Shown: positions 1 through 9,320 of the stretch, one piece after another | How the letters are laid out: every line of letters begins with the position of its first letter | Position numbering within the stretch: position 1 is the stretch's first letter | Translations under genes and position numbers: made by a program | NCBI RefSeq assembly: GCF_023195915.1 | Contig: NZ_JALPRP010000002.1 | Location: forward strand, 372,001 to 436,000 | DNA length: 64,000 nt | Origin: Methanoculleus sp. 7T | GTDB lineage: Archaea; Halobacteriota; Methanomicrobia; Methanomicrobiales; Methanoculleaceae | Direction of reading: 5' to 3' | Notes under the pieces: generated by a model | What the model was told of the DNA's origin: nothing | Databases searched by the model: none | What the model saw: the letters and a program-made list of their open reading frames with translations, nothing else

Positions 1-63
1 GATGATGGTCCTGCCGGTATTCCGATCCATAATACGTTCCAGACGAATCTCTTTTCCTCTCAT
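1..63 (-). CDS. 2-amino-3,7-dideoxy-D-threo-hept-6-ulosonate synthase, N-terminal fragment (partial)
   Basis: Only the first 21 codons are inside the window; the gene runs off the left edge. Read on the minus strand it begins MRGKEIRLERIMDRNTGRTI, which is the characteristic opening of the archaeal class I aldolase family that makes the dehydroquinate precursor in methanogens, and of related FbaB-type aldolases. The start is the ATG whose complement lies at 61-63. A purine-rich GGGGGAG stretch lies just upstream and could be the ribosome binding site. The family call rests on this short segment only, so an ordinary class I fructose-bisphosphate aldolase cannot be excluded. Confidence 0.6.
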   Translation of the reverse strand, partial: MRGKEIRLERIMDRNTGRTII

Positions 64-443
64 AACCACAATCTCCCCCGGATTTTGAGTAACTACCGTT
101 TCCGGGACGATTTAATACTGGGTAAAATAGCGATAGAACACTGCCGTCCCGTAGTCACGGATACCGGCGGTCAAAAACTGGCGTGTTGCTCCTGCGCGGG
201 TGGCGGTTACTCCGTTAACCGAGGTAAAAGCGGTCACCGGCGAAAAAACATTCACCCTGCATTGCGTATATCGTTACGCGTTCCCGTATAAAAACATGCC
301 GGATGGTTGCGCGAGAGGCGGATCGGGGCCGGCCCCGCGAAAACCCGGGGGGCCCGGTATCGGAGAGCGATATTGGGGAAGAATCCCCCAAAGGATAGCC
401 GACGAGTCTCCACCCAGGCTTTGAAAAAGTATTGGGAGAAACC
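64..443. other. Intergenic region without a recognised gene
   Basis: About 380 bases separate the partial aldolase from mbf1. The open frames here are short and do not resemble proteins. On the minus strand a TATA-like tract (TTTTTATACGGG, near 285-297) could promote transcription toward the aldolase gene. A short GC-rich stretch near 325-360 can fold, but I could not assign it to a known RNA class. Confidence 0.5.
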
Positions 444-932
444 TTACTTTCGGCTCTTCTTGAATGATATGACGTCGCCGACGGTCATGGTCACCCGGCC
501 GGGCCCGCCGGTGGATGTGGTGTCTTCGGCGGAATCGATCAGCCTGATATTGAGTGCTCTCTCGAGTTTCCGCCGGACGTCGTCTTCGGGGATGAGGTCT
601 CCTTTCTCGATCTTCTTGATCAGGACCTCACGCTCCTTGATCGCCTGTGCGAGGTCGAGAGTGGACCATTCTTTCTCTTCACGGGCGATGCGGATCCTGT
701 CGGCGTAGTCTTCGACGATCTCTCCCTCCATCAGGTCGAAGACGTCCCGCGGTTTTCTCCGGGCTTGTGGGACGGCGAATCCCGGTGCCTTCTGCTGAAC
801 CCCTCTTCGTCGCGGCTGCTGGACTTCTGTACCGTGTTTTGCACATCGGACGCAGACACAGAGTTCTGCACCCTCGATCTGGATGGTTTTCGGCGGTCCT
901 TGTATGAGAGCGCCGCATAGTTCACACTGCAT
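444..932 (-). CDS. Multiprotein bridging factor 1 family protein (zinc ribbon plus HTH)
   Basis: A 162-residue protein with an N-terminal zinc ribbon (C3, C6, C27, C30) followed by a basic linker and an XRE-type helix-turn-helix at roughly residues 70-130, the order seen in archaeal MBF1. Archaeal MBF1 is a DNA- or ribosome-associated factor; the eukaryotic protein bridges activators and TBP. The start was set at the ATG giving MQCELCG. A longer frame begins nine codons earlier, but those codons overlap an AT-rich TATA-like element 25-30 nt upstream of 932, so a leaderless mRNA from 932 is more likely. The gene is divergent from pan. Family identity is firm; its targets are unknown. Confidence 0.88.
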   Translation of the reverse strand: MQCELCGALIQGPPKTIQIEGAELCVCVRCAKHGTEVQQPRRRGVQQKAPGFAVPQARRKPRDVFDLMEGEIVEDYADRIRIAREEKEWSTLDLAQAIKEREVLIKKIEKGDLIPEDDVRRKLERALNIRLIDSAEDTTSTGGPGRVTMTVGDVISFKKSRK

Positions 933-989
933 AAGTCTCGCAAACAACTTTATATTCATTTTAACCTATATAATTAATCGAGGAGACCT
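933..989. promoter_or_regulatory. Divergent promoter region between mbf1 and pan
   Basis: The 57-bp gap holds two AT-rich cores. TTTATATTC near 940-950 reads as a TATA box for mbf1 on the minus strand. CCTATATAATT near 963-973 reads as one for pan on the plus strand. A GAGGAG ribosome binding site precedes the pan ATG. Confidence 0.55.
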
Positions 990-2228
990 ATGGGAGATAT
1001 CGCTCGGCAGGCACCAGAGAAGGATACCGGTGAAGACATCTACCAGTATCTCCTGGAACGGATAACGAACCTCGAAAACCGAAATCTGGAGCTGCGCGAA
1101 CAGTTTCGCCAGATGGAGTCCGAGAAACGATATATTGAGACCCAGAAGATCCGCTACGAACGCGAGTTGCGAAAACTCAAGAGCGAAATCGAACAGCTAC
1201 GGAGCCCTCCTCTCGTGATCGGGACGGTTACGGACGTTATCGACAACAGCCGGGTGATTGTGCGGAGCAGCGCAGGGCCGCGGTTTTTGGTCCGTACATC
1301 GCAACTTATCGACCCCGATCTCCTCAAACCGGGGGTCCGGTGCACGCTCAATCAGCAGTCCTTGGCGATCGTGGATGTGCTCCCCACAAGCTACGACGCG
1401 CAGATCTACGGTATGGAATTGGTGGAGTCTCCGGAGGAGACCTACGAGAACATCGGCGGCCTTGAGCCGCAGATCGAGGAGGTCAGGGAAGCGGTCGAGC
1501 TCCCCCTGACAAAGCCGCACCTCTTCGAGAAGGTCGGCATCTCGCCCCCGAAGGGGGTGCTCCTCTACGGCCCGCCCGGGACGGGAAAGACGCTCCTTGC
1601 ACGGGCGGTCGCCCACCAGACGAACGCGCACTTCCTCCGTGTGGTCGGCTCGGAGCTGGTGCAGAAGTACATCGGCGAGGGTGCCCGCTTGGTCCGGGAG
1701 CTCTTCGACCTTGCGAAGCAGAAGTCGCCGTCGATCATCTTCATCGACGAGATCGATGCGATCGGCGCGCACCGGAACGACTCGACGACGTCGGGCGACC
1801 GGGAAGTCCAGCGGACGCTGATGCAACTCCTTGCCGAGATGGACGGGTTCGACAACCGCGGCGACGTCAAGATCATCGCGGCGACTAACCGGATCGATAT
1901 CCTCGACCGTGCCCTCCTCCGGCCGGGCCGGTTCGACCGGATGATCGAGATACCGCTCCCCGACCACCAGGGGCGGCACGCCATCCTTCTGATCCACACC
2001 CAGAGCATGAGCCTCGGTGAGGATGTCAACCTGGCGGAGGTGGCCCGGCTCACGGAGGGCAAGAACGGCGCGGACCTCCGAGCGATCTGCATGGAGGCGG
2101 GCATGTTCGCCATCAGGATGGAGCACGATACGGTCGGCCACGAGGACTTTATGAAGGCGATCGATAAACTCTCGGTGGACTTCGACCGGCATCACTTCCA
2201 CACCACCTTCGGCGAGATGTTCGCCTGA
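990..2228 (+). CDS. pan: Proteasome-activating nucleotidase (AAA+ ATPase)
   Basis: A 412-residue hexameric AAA+ ATPase that unfolds substrates and opens the 20S proteasome gate. An N-terminal coiled coil (about residues 18-72) is followed by an OB-like domain, then the ATPase with Walker A GPPGTGKT near residue 194, Walker B FIDEID near 251, and an arginine-rich second region of homology. Length matches archaeal PAN. The C-terminus ends MFA, a phenylalanine version of the hydrophobic-Tyr-X motif that docks into the proteasome. The start ATG has a GAGGAG site and an upstream TATA box. Confidence 0.96.
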   Translation: MGDIARQAPEKDTGEDIYQYLLERITNLENRNLELREQFRQMESEKRYIETQKIRYERELRKLKSEIEQLRSPPLVIGTVTDVIDNSRVIVRSSAGPRFLVRTSQLIDPDLLKPGVRCTLNQQSLAIVDVLPTSYDAQIYGMELVESPEETYENIGGLEPQIEEVREAVELPLTKPHLFEKVGISPPKGVLLYGPPGTGKTLLARAVAHQTNAHFLRVVGSELVQKYIGEGARLVRELFDLAKQKSPSIIFIDEIDAIGAHRNDSTTSGDREVQRTLMQLLAEMDGFDNRGDVKIIAATNRIDILDRALLRPGRFDRMIEIPLPDHQGRHAILLIHTQSMSLGEDVNLAEVARLTEGKNGADLRAICMEAGMFAIRMEHDTVGHEDFMKAIDKLSVDFDRHHFHTTFGEMFA

Positions 2229-2343
2229 AATCCACCCTATTTTTCAGGAATAACACTATTTTTGGCTTATGCGGCGGTCTAGAACTTGGAAGGCCGCCGC
2301 GACCGGAACGGGTTTCAGGCCCCGGAGAGGGGGGACGGGTGTG

Positions 2344-3378
2344 TCACCCGCCGTAAAAGATGCTTGCGATCTTGTAGAGGTCCATATCCACGGTCTTGAG
2401 GTTCGCTACAGCCTCCTCGAGCGGGACCGCGACGATATCGTTCCCCCGGAGCGCGACCATCTTCCCGAAGTCCTTCTCTTTGATGAGGTCCACCGCCGCC
2501 ACCCCGAACCTGGTCGCGAGCACCCGGTCGTGCGCCGTCGGGGACCCGCCCCGTTGGACGTGGCCGAGCACCGTCACCCGCGCCTCCATCCCGAGCCGGG
2601 CTTCGAGTTCATCGCGCAGGAACGTGCCGACACCGCCGAGCGTCACGTGCCCGAACTCGTCAGTCCGGGCCGACTGCGTGATCGCTCCCTCCATCCCCTT
2701 CGGCTGAGCGCCTTCGGCGACCACGACGATGCTGAACTTCTTCCCTTTCTCGTAGCGTGCTTGAAGGTGCCGGGTGACCTCGTCGAGATCGAACGGGACC
2801 TCCGGGATGAGGATCTCGTCGGCCCCGCCTGCGATCCCGGCCACGGTTGCGATCCAGCCCGCATGTCGCCCCATCACCTCCACCACCATGACCCGGTGGT
2901 GCGACTCCGCAGTCGTGTGGAGGCGGTCGATCGCCTCGGTGACGATCGAGACGGCGGTGTCGAACCCGAAGGTGTAGTCGGTCGCGGCGACGTCGTTGTC
3001 GATGGTCTTCGGGACCCCCACCACCGGGATGTCCATCTTTGAGAGTCTGTTCGCGACACCGAGAGTATCCTCGCCGCCGATGGCAACCAGCGCGTCGATC
3101 CCGAACCTCCTGATGTTGTCGCGCAACCGCTGGACGTCGGCCTCGTTCTTGAAGGGGTTCGTCCGCGACGTTCCGAGGATCGTCCCGCCCTTCGGGAGGA
3201 TCCCGGTCACCGAGTAGTCGGTGAGCGGTTCGACGTCGCCGGCGATCAACCCGTGCCAGCCGTCCCGGATCCCGATCGTGTCGAACCCGTACTTCGCCCC
3301 GGTCCGCACAACCGCCCGGATCACCGCGTTCAGTCCCGGGCAATCCCCTCCTCCCGTCAGTACACCGACCGTCGTCAT
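2344..3378 (-). CDS. 6-phosphofructokinase, predicted pyrophosphate-dependent type
   Basis: A 344-residue PfkA-family enzyme that would interconvert fructose 6-phosphate and fructose 1,6-bisphosphate. GGGDCPGLN lies at the N-terminus. The two donor-determining motifs read GGEDTL (about residues 100-106) and PKTIDND (about 124-130). Aspartate at the position equivalent to E. coli Gly104 and lysine at that of Gly124 are the pair associated with pyrophosphate-dependent enzymes; ATP enzymes carry glycine at the first. Length fits the group III, actinomycete-like branch. The ATG follows the aldolase stop by four bases, so the pair is an operon. The PPi preference is inferred from these residues, not demonstrated. 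Confidence 0.88.
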   Translation of the reverse strand: MTTVGVLTGGGDCPGLNAVIRAVVRTGAKYGFDTIGIRDGWHGLIAGDVEPLTDYSVTGILPKGGTILGTSRTNPFKNEADVQRLRDNIRRFGIDALVAIGGEDTLGVANRLSKMDIPVVGVPKTIDNDVAATDYTFGFDTAVSIVTEAIDRLHTTAESHHRVMVVEVMGRHAGWIATVAGIAGGADEILIPEVPFDLDEVTRHLQARYEKGKKFSIVVVAEGAQPKGMEGAITQSARTDEFGHVTLGGVGTFLRDELEARLGMEARVTVLGHVQRGGSPTAHDRVLATRFGVAAVDLIKEKDFGKMVALRGNDIVAVPLEEAVANLKTVDMDLYKIASIFYGG

Positions 3379-3382
3379 CGTA

Positions 3383-4306
3383 TCATTTACCTCCGCTGTA
3401 GATCTTCATCGCCTCGTCCACACCCACGTCGTCGAGGGTGATCGCCGATATCGCGTTGCAGAACCGGACTGCCTCGTCGAGCGACCGCTGGTGGATGTTC
3501 CTCCCGGTCGCGTTCCCGACCGTGCCGCCGATGTGGATCTGGTCGTGGAGTTGTTGCAGGAACTCCGGCACATCGGCATGTGATCCGCCCGCACAGACAA
3601 CCCCGGTCCTGCCGGCGGCCGCAACCGCCTCCCGGAGGAGCGCCGCGTCGACCGACCCCCCAATCTTTGGCGGGTTCACCTTCGCAAAATCGCTCCCGAG
3701 GGCCGCCGCGACGCCCGCCGCGCCCGCGATCAGGTGCGGGTCGCGCTCATCCTTGACCGCCTTGCCCCGGGGGTACACCCAGAGCACGGTGACGAGACCG
3801 TTTTGGTGCGCATGGTTGACGATCTGCGCCGCCTGATAGAGCATCATCGGCTCGTACTCGCTCCCGAGGTAGACCGTGTAGCCGACGCCGAGGATCGAGA
3901 GCCCTGCTTGGTCCCGAAGGTCGACGGCCTGCCGAACGTAGTAGAGTTCCGAACTGAGGGGGTCGCGCTGGGAGGTCCCGACCAGGTTGGTCTTGGAGTT
4001 GAGCTTGACGAGGTACGGCACGTCCGGGTAGTCCCTGCCGTACCGGGCGATCAGCCCGAGTTGCGTTGCAAAGACCCCGATCCTTCCTCTGCTTGCGATC
4101 CGGAAGAGATGTTCGGGGTCTGCGTCGTCGGGATGGATGCCCTCCCCGGCGAAGTCTTCGTTGAGGTGCTCGATCTTCTGATCCCCGGCAAAGAGCATCA
4201 GCCTCCCGGTGCCGTGGGTGATCGCCCGGTAGTTCTCGCGGTACCTCTCCTGCTCCTCGGAGGGCACATCGAGAGGAATCTTGATATCGGGTGCAGGTAG
4301 TGGCAT
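3383..4306 (-). CDS. Class I fructose-bisphosphate aldolase-like protein (DhnA/FbaB family)
   Basis: A 307-residue TIM-barrel aldolase of the archaeal class I type. Visible family segments are GDQKIEHLNEDF near the N-terminus, LGSEYEPMMLYQAAQ in the middle, and a DFAKVNPPK strand whose lysine is the likely Schiff-base residue, followed by the phosphate-binding GGTVGNATGRN. It would cleave or form fructose 1,6-bisphosphate, matching the phosphofructokinase that follows four bases downstream. The start was placed at the ATG at 4306, which has a GGGAGGAAGG site; a frame extending to 4378 lacks family similarity. The exact substrate is inferred from context. Confidence 0.85.
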   Translation of the reverse strand: MPLPAPDIKIPLDVPSEEQERYRENYRAITHGTGRLMLFAGDQKIEHLNEDFAGEGIHPDDADPEHLFRIASRGRIGVFATQLGLIARYGRDYPDVPYLVKLNSKTNLVGTSQRDPLSSELYYVRQAVDLRDQAGLSILGVGYTVYLGSEYEPMMLYQAAQIVNHAHQNGLVTVLWVYPRGKAVKDERDPHLIAGAAGVAAALGSDFAKVNPPKIGGSVDAALLREAVAAAGRTGVVCAGGSHADVPEFLQQLHDQIHIGGTVGNATGRNIHQRSLDEAVRFCNAISAITLDDVGVDEAMKIYSGGK

Positions 4307-4540
4307 ACCCCTTCCTCCCAATCCCCACATACTTAAGTGTTGCTGGGATGCCGGGAGGTGGGGCCAGCCAGGGATCACCGGCCGGCTCTTCTTAAGGATG
4401 ACGTATTTGCCGCCGGCAAGCGCCCGAGATTGAAGGGGATTTGGGAACGTTTATTTTACTTTCCGTCAGAATTATTCGTAGAGTAACCGGCCCCTCTTCC
4501 GGCTGAAGAGAGGGCCGCACAATAATTCAGGGAAAGCCAA

Positions 4541-5218
4541 ATGGGTGTTCTGTCAATCCTTATCGACTGGTCTCCATACATCGCCTCAGGCATCGCTGCC
4601 ACGCTCGGCCTTGTTCTGAGTGCCCTCGGCATCGGCGCCCTCCTCGGGCTCCCGATGGCGCTCGGCCAGGTCTACGGCTCCCGCCCAGTGCGCTGGGCCA
4701 TCGGGGTCTATGTCTGGTTCTTCAGGGGCCTCCCCATCCTCGTCCTGCTCTTCCTCTTCTGGTTCGGCATTTTTCCGGGGCTCGGGCTCGGCGACCTCCC
4801 GGCATTCGTCGTCGGAGCGGTCGTGCTGGGCCTCCGGGGGGCGGCATACCAGTCCCTGATCTTCAGCGGGGCTATCCGATCGGTCGGGGAAGGACAGATG
4901 ATTGCAGCGCGCTCCCTTGGTATGAGCAGGTTCACCGCCATCCGTTCCGTCGTCCTCCCCCAGGCGATGCGTATCGCGCTCCCCGGATGGTCGAACGAGT
5001 ACCCCATCATCCTGACCGACTCGGCGGTCTGTTACGCCATCGGGGTTGTTGAACTGCTCACCGTTACGTCGAGGGTCGTCACGCAGACCAACGTCATGAT
5101 GCCGATCTACCTCGCCACGGCGGGGATCTTCATCGTCATGAACTATGGGGGACTCAGGATCCTGCACGGACTTGAGAAGAGAATAGCAATTCCGGGATTT
5201 GGAGCCGGAGCGGTGTAG
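4541..5218 (+). CDS. Polar amino acid ABC transporter permease
   Basis: A 225-residue inner-membrane permease of the HisM/GlnP family with about five membrane segments. The EAA-like loop (GQMIAARSLGMSRFTAIRSVVLPQAMR, around residues 113-140) contacts the ATPase. It is the first gene of a permease-ATPase-permease operon; the next gene begins three bases after its stop. An AT-rich core (GTTTATTTTAC near 4448-4458) lies about 90 bp upstream and may be the operon promoter. The substrate cannot be read from the sequence. Confidence 0.9.
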   Translation: MGVLSILIDWSPYIASGIAATLGLVLSALGIGALLGLPMALGQVYGSRPVRWAIGVYVWFFRGLPILVLLFLFWFGIFPGLGLGDLPAFVVGAVVLGLRGAAYQSLIFSGAIRSVGEGQMIAARSLGMSRFTAIRSVVLPQAMRIALPGWSNEYPIILTDSAVCYAIGVVELLTVTSRVVTQTNVMMPIYLATAGIFIVMNYGGLRILHGLEKRIAIPGFGAGAV

Positions 5219-5221
5219 AGC

Positions 5222-5974
5222 ATGGATAGTAACGACATTGTGCTGAGGGTCGAGGACATACACAAGTCCTTCGGGAGTAAGGAGGTGCTGCAGGGGATCT
5301 CGTTCGACGTCCGAAGAGGCGAGACGAAAGTCTTCATCGGTCCGTCGGGGACCGGAAAGAGCACGCTCCTGCGGTGCATCAACCAACTGACGATACCCGA
5401 CCGGGGCCGGGTCTGGCTTGACGGGGAGGAGGTCACGAACTCGGGGGCCAGGATCAACTACTTCCGGCAGAAGATCGGGATGGTCTTCCAGAACTACTAC
5501 CTCTTCGACCATCTCACCGCACTCAAAAACGTCGAACTGGCGCTGCTCAAGGTCAGAGGCATGGGGCGGGCGGAGGCGCGCGAAAAAGCGCTCACCGAAC
5601 TCCGGCAGGTGGGGATGGAGGACTGGGCCGACCATTACCCGGCCGAGCTCTCCGGGGGTCAGGCCCAGCGGGTCTCCATCGCCCGGGCGCTTGCCATGGA
5701 CCCGGACGTCATCCTCTTCGACGAACCGACGTCCGCGCTCGACCCGGAGTTGACCCGGGAGGTGCTTGAGGTCATGAAGAGGCTGGCCCAGCAGGGGATG
5801 ACGATGCTCATCGTCACCCACGAGATGGGGTTTGCCTGCTCCGTGGCAAACGAGATCCTCTTCATGGAGAACGGCGTGGTGGCCGAGCAGGGGACGCCGG
5901 ACCTGCTCCTGCATGACCCGCGGTTCACTCGGATGAAGAACTTCATCGGCCGGCTCGATAGTCGGGGAGACTGA
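5222..5974 (+). CDS. Polar amino acid ABC transporter ATP-binding protein
   Basis: A 250-residue GlnQ-type ATPase. Walker A is GPSGTGKST (about residues 38-46), the signature is LSGGQAQRV, Walker B is DVILFDEPTSALD, and the switch histidine is in IVTHEMGFA. Length and motifs are standard for polar amino acid importers. It sits between two permeases, which suggests a heterodimeric membrane channel. The binding protein is encoded separately at 8125-8922 on the other strand. Confidence 0.95.
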   Translation: MDSNDIVLRVEDIHKSFGSKEVLQGISFDVRRGETKVFIGPSGTGKSTLLRCINQLTIPDRGRVWLDGEEVTNSGARINYFRQKIGMVFQNYYLFDHLTALKNVELALLKVRGMGRAEAREKALTELRQVGMEDWADHYPAELSGGQAQRVSIARALAMDPDVILFDEPTSALDPELTREVLEVMKRLAQQGMTMLIVTHEMGFACSVANEILFMENGVVAEQGTPDLLLHDPRFTRMKNFIGRLDSRGD

Positions 5975-5982
5975 AGAGCGGC

Positions 5983-6666
5983 ATGGATCAGGCAACCTTC
6001 CTCTTCGATATCCTCCTCCCGGCGCTGATGCAGGGGTTGGTCGTAACCCTCCAGCTGATCGCATGCTCCGCCCCCTTCGGCCTCGCGCTCGGGATCGGCG
6101 TCGCGGCGGGAAGGCAGTACGGCGGCCGGGTTCTCTCATGGGTCTGCAAGGCGTTTGTCTACCTCATCAAGGGCACGCCGCTCCTCCTCCTGCTCTTCAT
6201 CCTCTACTTCGGCCTCCCGTCGATAGGGATCACCTTCTCCGCGTTCTCCGCGTCGGTGATCGGGTTCATCCTCTGCAACGGGGCCTACAACTCCGAGTAC
6301 ATCAGGGGCGCCCTCCTCTCGATCAAGGACGGCCAGATGGTCGCCGCCCAGGCGCTCGGGATGACCCGGGCGCAGGCGATCAGAAACGTCGTCCTGCCGC
6401 AGGCCCTCCGCCGGGCGATACCCGGCCTCTCCAATGAGTTCACGTATCTGATCAAGTACTCGTCGCTTGCCTACATGCTCACGGTCATCGAACTCTCCGG
6501 TGCGGGCACGCTCGTGGCGACGAAATACTTCACCTACACGGAGACCTTCGTGGTCGTCGGCATCGTCTACCTCGCGCTGGTGACGATCACGACCGTTGCC
6601 GTCAACATTCTGGAGAAGCGTGTGGCCGTCCCCGGCATGAGCCGGCCCACCGCCGCCCAGTTGTAA
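5983..6666 (+). CDS. Polar amino acid ABC transporter permease
   Basis: A 227-residue second permease of the same family as the product of 4541-5218, with about five membrane segments and the EAA-like loop DGQMVAAQALGMTRAQAIRNVVLPQALR. It begins eight bases after the ATPase stop. The two permeases are clearly related but divergent, consistent with a heterodimer. Confidence 0.92.
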   Translation: MDQATFLFDILLPALMQGLVVTLQLIACSAPFGLALGIGVAAGRQYGGRVLSWVCKAFVYLIKGTPLLLLLFILYFGLPSIGITFSAFSASVIGFILCNGAYNSEYIRGALLSIKDGQMVAAQALGMTRAQAIRNVVLPQALRRAIPGLSNEFTYLIKYSSLAYMLTVIELSGAGTLVATKYFTYTETFVVVGIVYLALVTITTVAVNILEKRVAVPGMSRPTAAQL

Positions 6667-6932
6667 TCTTTTTCCATGAAATCGTAGTTAAATTGAAATT
6701 AAAGTCCTTTTTTGCGCTTCCGAGTCTGCACGTCCCCGTTTATCATATTCCCCGGTTGCGACGTGTGATGCTCCTACTGAATATCAGGAGCACCGCGGGA
6801 AACTCGAAGATTTTCGAGTTGCTCAGCCCTCCACAGCCGGATGTTCCGGGCTTTTTCACGGCCCGGCCCTGCTGTCTGTCACTACCCCTGCCTGCGGTAT
6901 TGGATCATTTATACCGGTAGAATTCGATCGCT
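6667..6932. other. Convergent intergenic region with hairpins
   Basis: No convincing gene. Two inverted repeats stand out: GCTCCT/AGGAGC around 6770-6791 and AACTCGAA/TTTCGAGTT around 6800-6821. They lie between the ends of the permease operon and the DMT transporter gene, so they may act as transcription terminators for either strand. Confidence 0.4.
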
Positions 6933-8060
6933 CTACCGCCGGTGCGAGTGCCGGTGGTGGATATCGGGCTGGTGCGGGTGCTCGTGGACGAGTTCGGCAT
7001 GTGCGTGCATATGGGAGTGCTCGCCGGTTGCAGGGAGCGGCGAGTCGTCGGCCGTGTGAGCGTGGTCGTGGTGGAGGTCGTCGTGGCGGTGGCGGTGCTC
7101 GTGGACGACCGGCGGATGTCGGTGGGGGTGGGAGTGCTCCTCGGAGACCAGCAGCCATGCACCGAACGCCATGACCGGGAGCGCGACATAGAACGCGCCG
7201 GTCGGCAGTTCGGCAAAGAGGCCGAGCGAGAAGAGGACCCCGAAGAACGGGGAGACGGCAAGGAGCGAGCCCGCCCGGGCGGCGCCGATACCCCGGAGGG
7301 CGAGAAGGAAGAGGATGCTCGTCAGACCCCCGTAGCAGAGAAACCCGACGACCATAGCGGCGGCCGTCGTGGCGGGGTCGGGGAGGTGCTCTCCGGCGGC
7401 GAGCGCGAAGAGGAGCGTGACGGTGCCGGCGCCGAGCCCCTTTACGGAGATGGTCAGGAGAGGGTCCTTCGCCGCGAGCCGCTGCCCCAGGTTGTTGTCG
7501 ACGGCCCAGAAGAGGCAGGTGAGCAGGACCCCGAGCGCCGGGAGGGATAGCCCGAAGCCCGCCGCCGGGTCCCAGGTGAGGAGGATGCACGACGCGGTTA
7601 TGCACCCGAGGGCAGCCCAGACCCTGCCGCTCACCGATTCTCCGAAGACCGCGGCGGCGATCAGGGTCGTCGCCACCGCCTCGAAGTTCAGAAGGAGGGC
7701 GGCCGTCGCCGCCGGCGTTCCCGGGAGGCTGAAGATCAGGGTGACCGGCGCGAGAATGCCCCCAAAGACCGTCACCCCGACGAGCCAGGGAAGTTCCCTC
7801 CTCCCGGGCGGGGCCTCAACGTTGCTCCGCCGGGTGCCCGCCGCAGCCCCGAGGAGAGAGAAGAGCAGGGCTCCGGAACCGCTCCCGAGCGAGACCAGTG
7901 CGGCGAGCGCAAGCGGATCGGCCCCGCCGATGAGGAGTTTGGTGAGCGGAGCGCTCCCGCCGATGAAGACCGCCGTTACCAGTGCGCAGAGAACGGGCGC
8001 TCGGTCGTGCGGCAGGGTGGATCTTTGGTGGTCTCTATCGGCGGGTCTGCGTGAGTACAA
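6933..8060 (-). CDS. DMT-superfamily (EamA) transporter with histidine-rich C-terminal tail
   Basis: A 375-residue membrane protein. Residues 20-300 contain two EamA repeats with about ten hydrophobic segments. The last ~70 residues are unusual: HSHPHRH, HEHRHRHDDLHHDHAH and HSHMHAHAELVHEHPHQPDIHHRHSHRR form a dense histidine tail that should face the cytoplasm and bind Ni, Co, Zn or Cu ions. EamA proteins export or import small metabolites, so the tail suggests a metal-linked substrate or metal sensing. The start is a TTG at 8060, chosen because GGAGG lies eight bases upstream and no ATG or GTG occurs before the first membrane segment. Confidence 0.85.
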   Translation of the reverse strand: MYSRRPADRDHQRSTLPHDRAPVLCALVTAVFIGGSAPLTKLLIGGADPLALAALVSLGSGSGALLFSLLGAAAGTRRSNVEAPPGRRELPWLVGVTVFGGILAPVTLIFSLPGTPAATAALLLNFEAVATTLIAAAVFGESVSGRVWAALGCITASCILLTWDPAAGFGLSLPALGVLLTCLFWAVDNNLGQRLAAKDPLLTISVKGLGAGTVTLLFALAAGEHLPDPATTAAAMVVGFLCYGGLTSILFLLALRGIGAARAGSLLAVSPFFGVLFSLGLFAELPTGAFYVALPVMAFGAWLLVSEEHSHPHRHPPVVHEHRHRHDDLHHDHAHTADDSPLPATGEHSHMHAHAELVHEHPHQPDIHHRHSHRR

Positions 8061-8124
8061 ACAAAGGGCCTCCGAATATGGTTGAGTGTTACGAAAAAGG
8101 GTGGAGACGGGTCGTCTCCAGAGG

Positions 8125-8922
8125 TTAGTTCAGGTTGTACTTCTCTTTGAGTTCTTCCCAGTAGGGGTCTGCCTGCAGTTCCGCGATCGCCTCATTCATG
8201 AACCCAAGGAGCGCAGTGTCCTCCTTCCGGATGGCGACGCCGAACTCTTCCTTCGTTTCGACGGACCCGATGACCTTCACCGGCATGCCCTTTGTGATGT
8301 CCTTTAACGAGACGTCGTCATACATGACCGCGTCGTTCCGGCCCGTCACGAGGTCGCTGACGGCAGCCTGCGTGTCGGCGTAGAGTTTCAGGTTCTTCTC
8401 CGGCAGTTTCCCGGTCTTGATCATGTTCTCATCGATCCAGTGGGCTGCGGTGCATCCCCGCTGCGCTCCGAGGACCACCTTTCCGGCAAGGACGTCATCG
8501 ATCGTCACGCTAGAGTCCTCACGAACAACGACGTCCTGATTGACTATCCAGTAAGGGTCGCTGAAGTTGACCACTTCAAGCCGTTCAGGGGTGATCGACA
8601 TGCCCGAGTAGACCATATCGATCTTCCCGGCCTGGAGGGCCGGGATGATTGCGTCCCAACGTACCGGCATAAACGTCACCTTAATGCCCTTCTTCTCGGC
8701 TATCCACCTCATCGAGTCGACATCGAACCCCGTGGGGTTGCCGTCCTTGTCGATGTAACTATACGGCTTGTACGAATCGTCAATGCCGACGACATAGGCG
8801 TCTTTCAGTCCCGCTCCTGCGGCACCGCCGGTCTGGTCGGCCGTGCCGGTGCACCCCGCGCCTGCGACTGCCAGAACTGCGACGATACAGGCCAGCAGCG
8901 CAAGAACACCATGCATCTTCAT
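8125..8922 (-). CDS. Amino acid ABC transporter substrate-binding lipoprotein
   Basis: A 265-residue family 3 solute-binding protein. A signal peptide ends in the lipobox AGAGC, so the mature protein is probably lipid-anchored outside the membrane. The body has the expected DSYKPYSYIDKDGNPTGFDVD opening and the GKIDMVYSGMSITPERLEVVNFSDPY segment. It likely serves the importer encoded at 4541-6666, although it is separate and on the opposite strand. The start at 8922 (MKMHGVL) was preferred over the longer frame because the signal peptide begins there; a TATA-like GGTTATTTTG lies about 30 nt upstream, suggesting a near-leaderless mRNA. Confidence 0.9.
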   Translation of the reverse strand: MKMHGVLALLACIVAVLAVAGAGCTGTADQTGGAAGAGLKDAYVVGIDDSYKPYSYIDKDGNPTGFDVDSMRWIAEKKGIKVTFMPVRWDAIIPALQAGKIDMVYSGMSITPERLEVVNFSDPYWIVNQDVVVREDSSVTIDDVLAGKVVLGAQRGCTAAHWIDENMIKTGKLPEKNLKLYADTQAAVSDLVTGRNDAVMYDDVSLKDITKGMPVKVIGSVETKEEFGVAIRKEDTALLGFMNEAIAELQADPYWEELKEKYNLN

Positions 8923-9164
8923 AGAAGAGAGGGTTAGAGAGGTAGACAAAATAACCTTTTGATTTGCTCCCCTCAGAAATGCCGATTTAACCAATTGCCG
9001 CGCCGATTCTTATTTTTTTGGCGGATATTCACGATTCTATCGAGGAAGTCGTCCCAAAAGTCTCTGGCGGTTGAAGATCCACAGGATTTAGAGCACTTTT
9101 ACGCACGTTCATGGAGATTTGCGCCTGACCTGACGTCAGATCGTGGACACGGCTTCCCTCCGGA

Positions 9165-9320
9165 CTGCGCATCTAGCGATGCTCGAACGCCCGCTGTGCC
9201 ACCGGGTATTTATCGCCACTTGGGGGAGGGTCCGGGAGGGGGGACACCCCCTCCCGGCTGAGGTGTTTTGGGACAACCTCGAGTTGTCCCGGGCTCCGCT
9301 ACGCTCGAGGGACGGCTTCG
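9165..9320. repeat. Dispersed GC-rich hairpin repeat, copy F
   Basis: Positions 9165-9230 match 55125-55187 in inverted orientation, including CGAACGCCCGCTGTGCCACC and a GCATC/GATGC hairpin. The rest holds two more strong hairpins: GGGAGGGGG/ACCCCCTCCC and GGGACAAC/GTTGTCCC. The architecture, a row of short perfect hairpins, is shared with the repeats at 26 kb, 33-34 kb and 55 kb. Confidence 0.6.

Noticed and set aside
1197-2201. 334-codon minus-strand open frame antisense to pan
   Set aside because: It is a shadow of the PAN coding frame in GC-rich DNA. The product is Arg/Val/Asp-rich with no family features.
4586-6139. 517-codon minus-strand open frame antisense to the amino acid importer genes
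   Set aside because: It crosses three well-supported ABC genes and has Arg/Asp/Pro-rich, non-protein-like composition.
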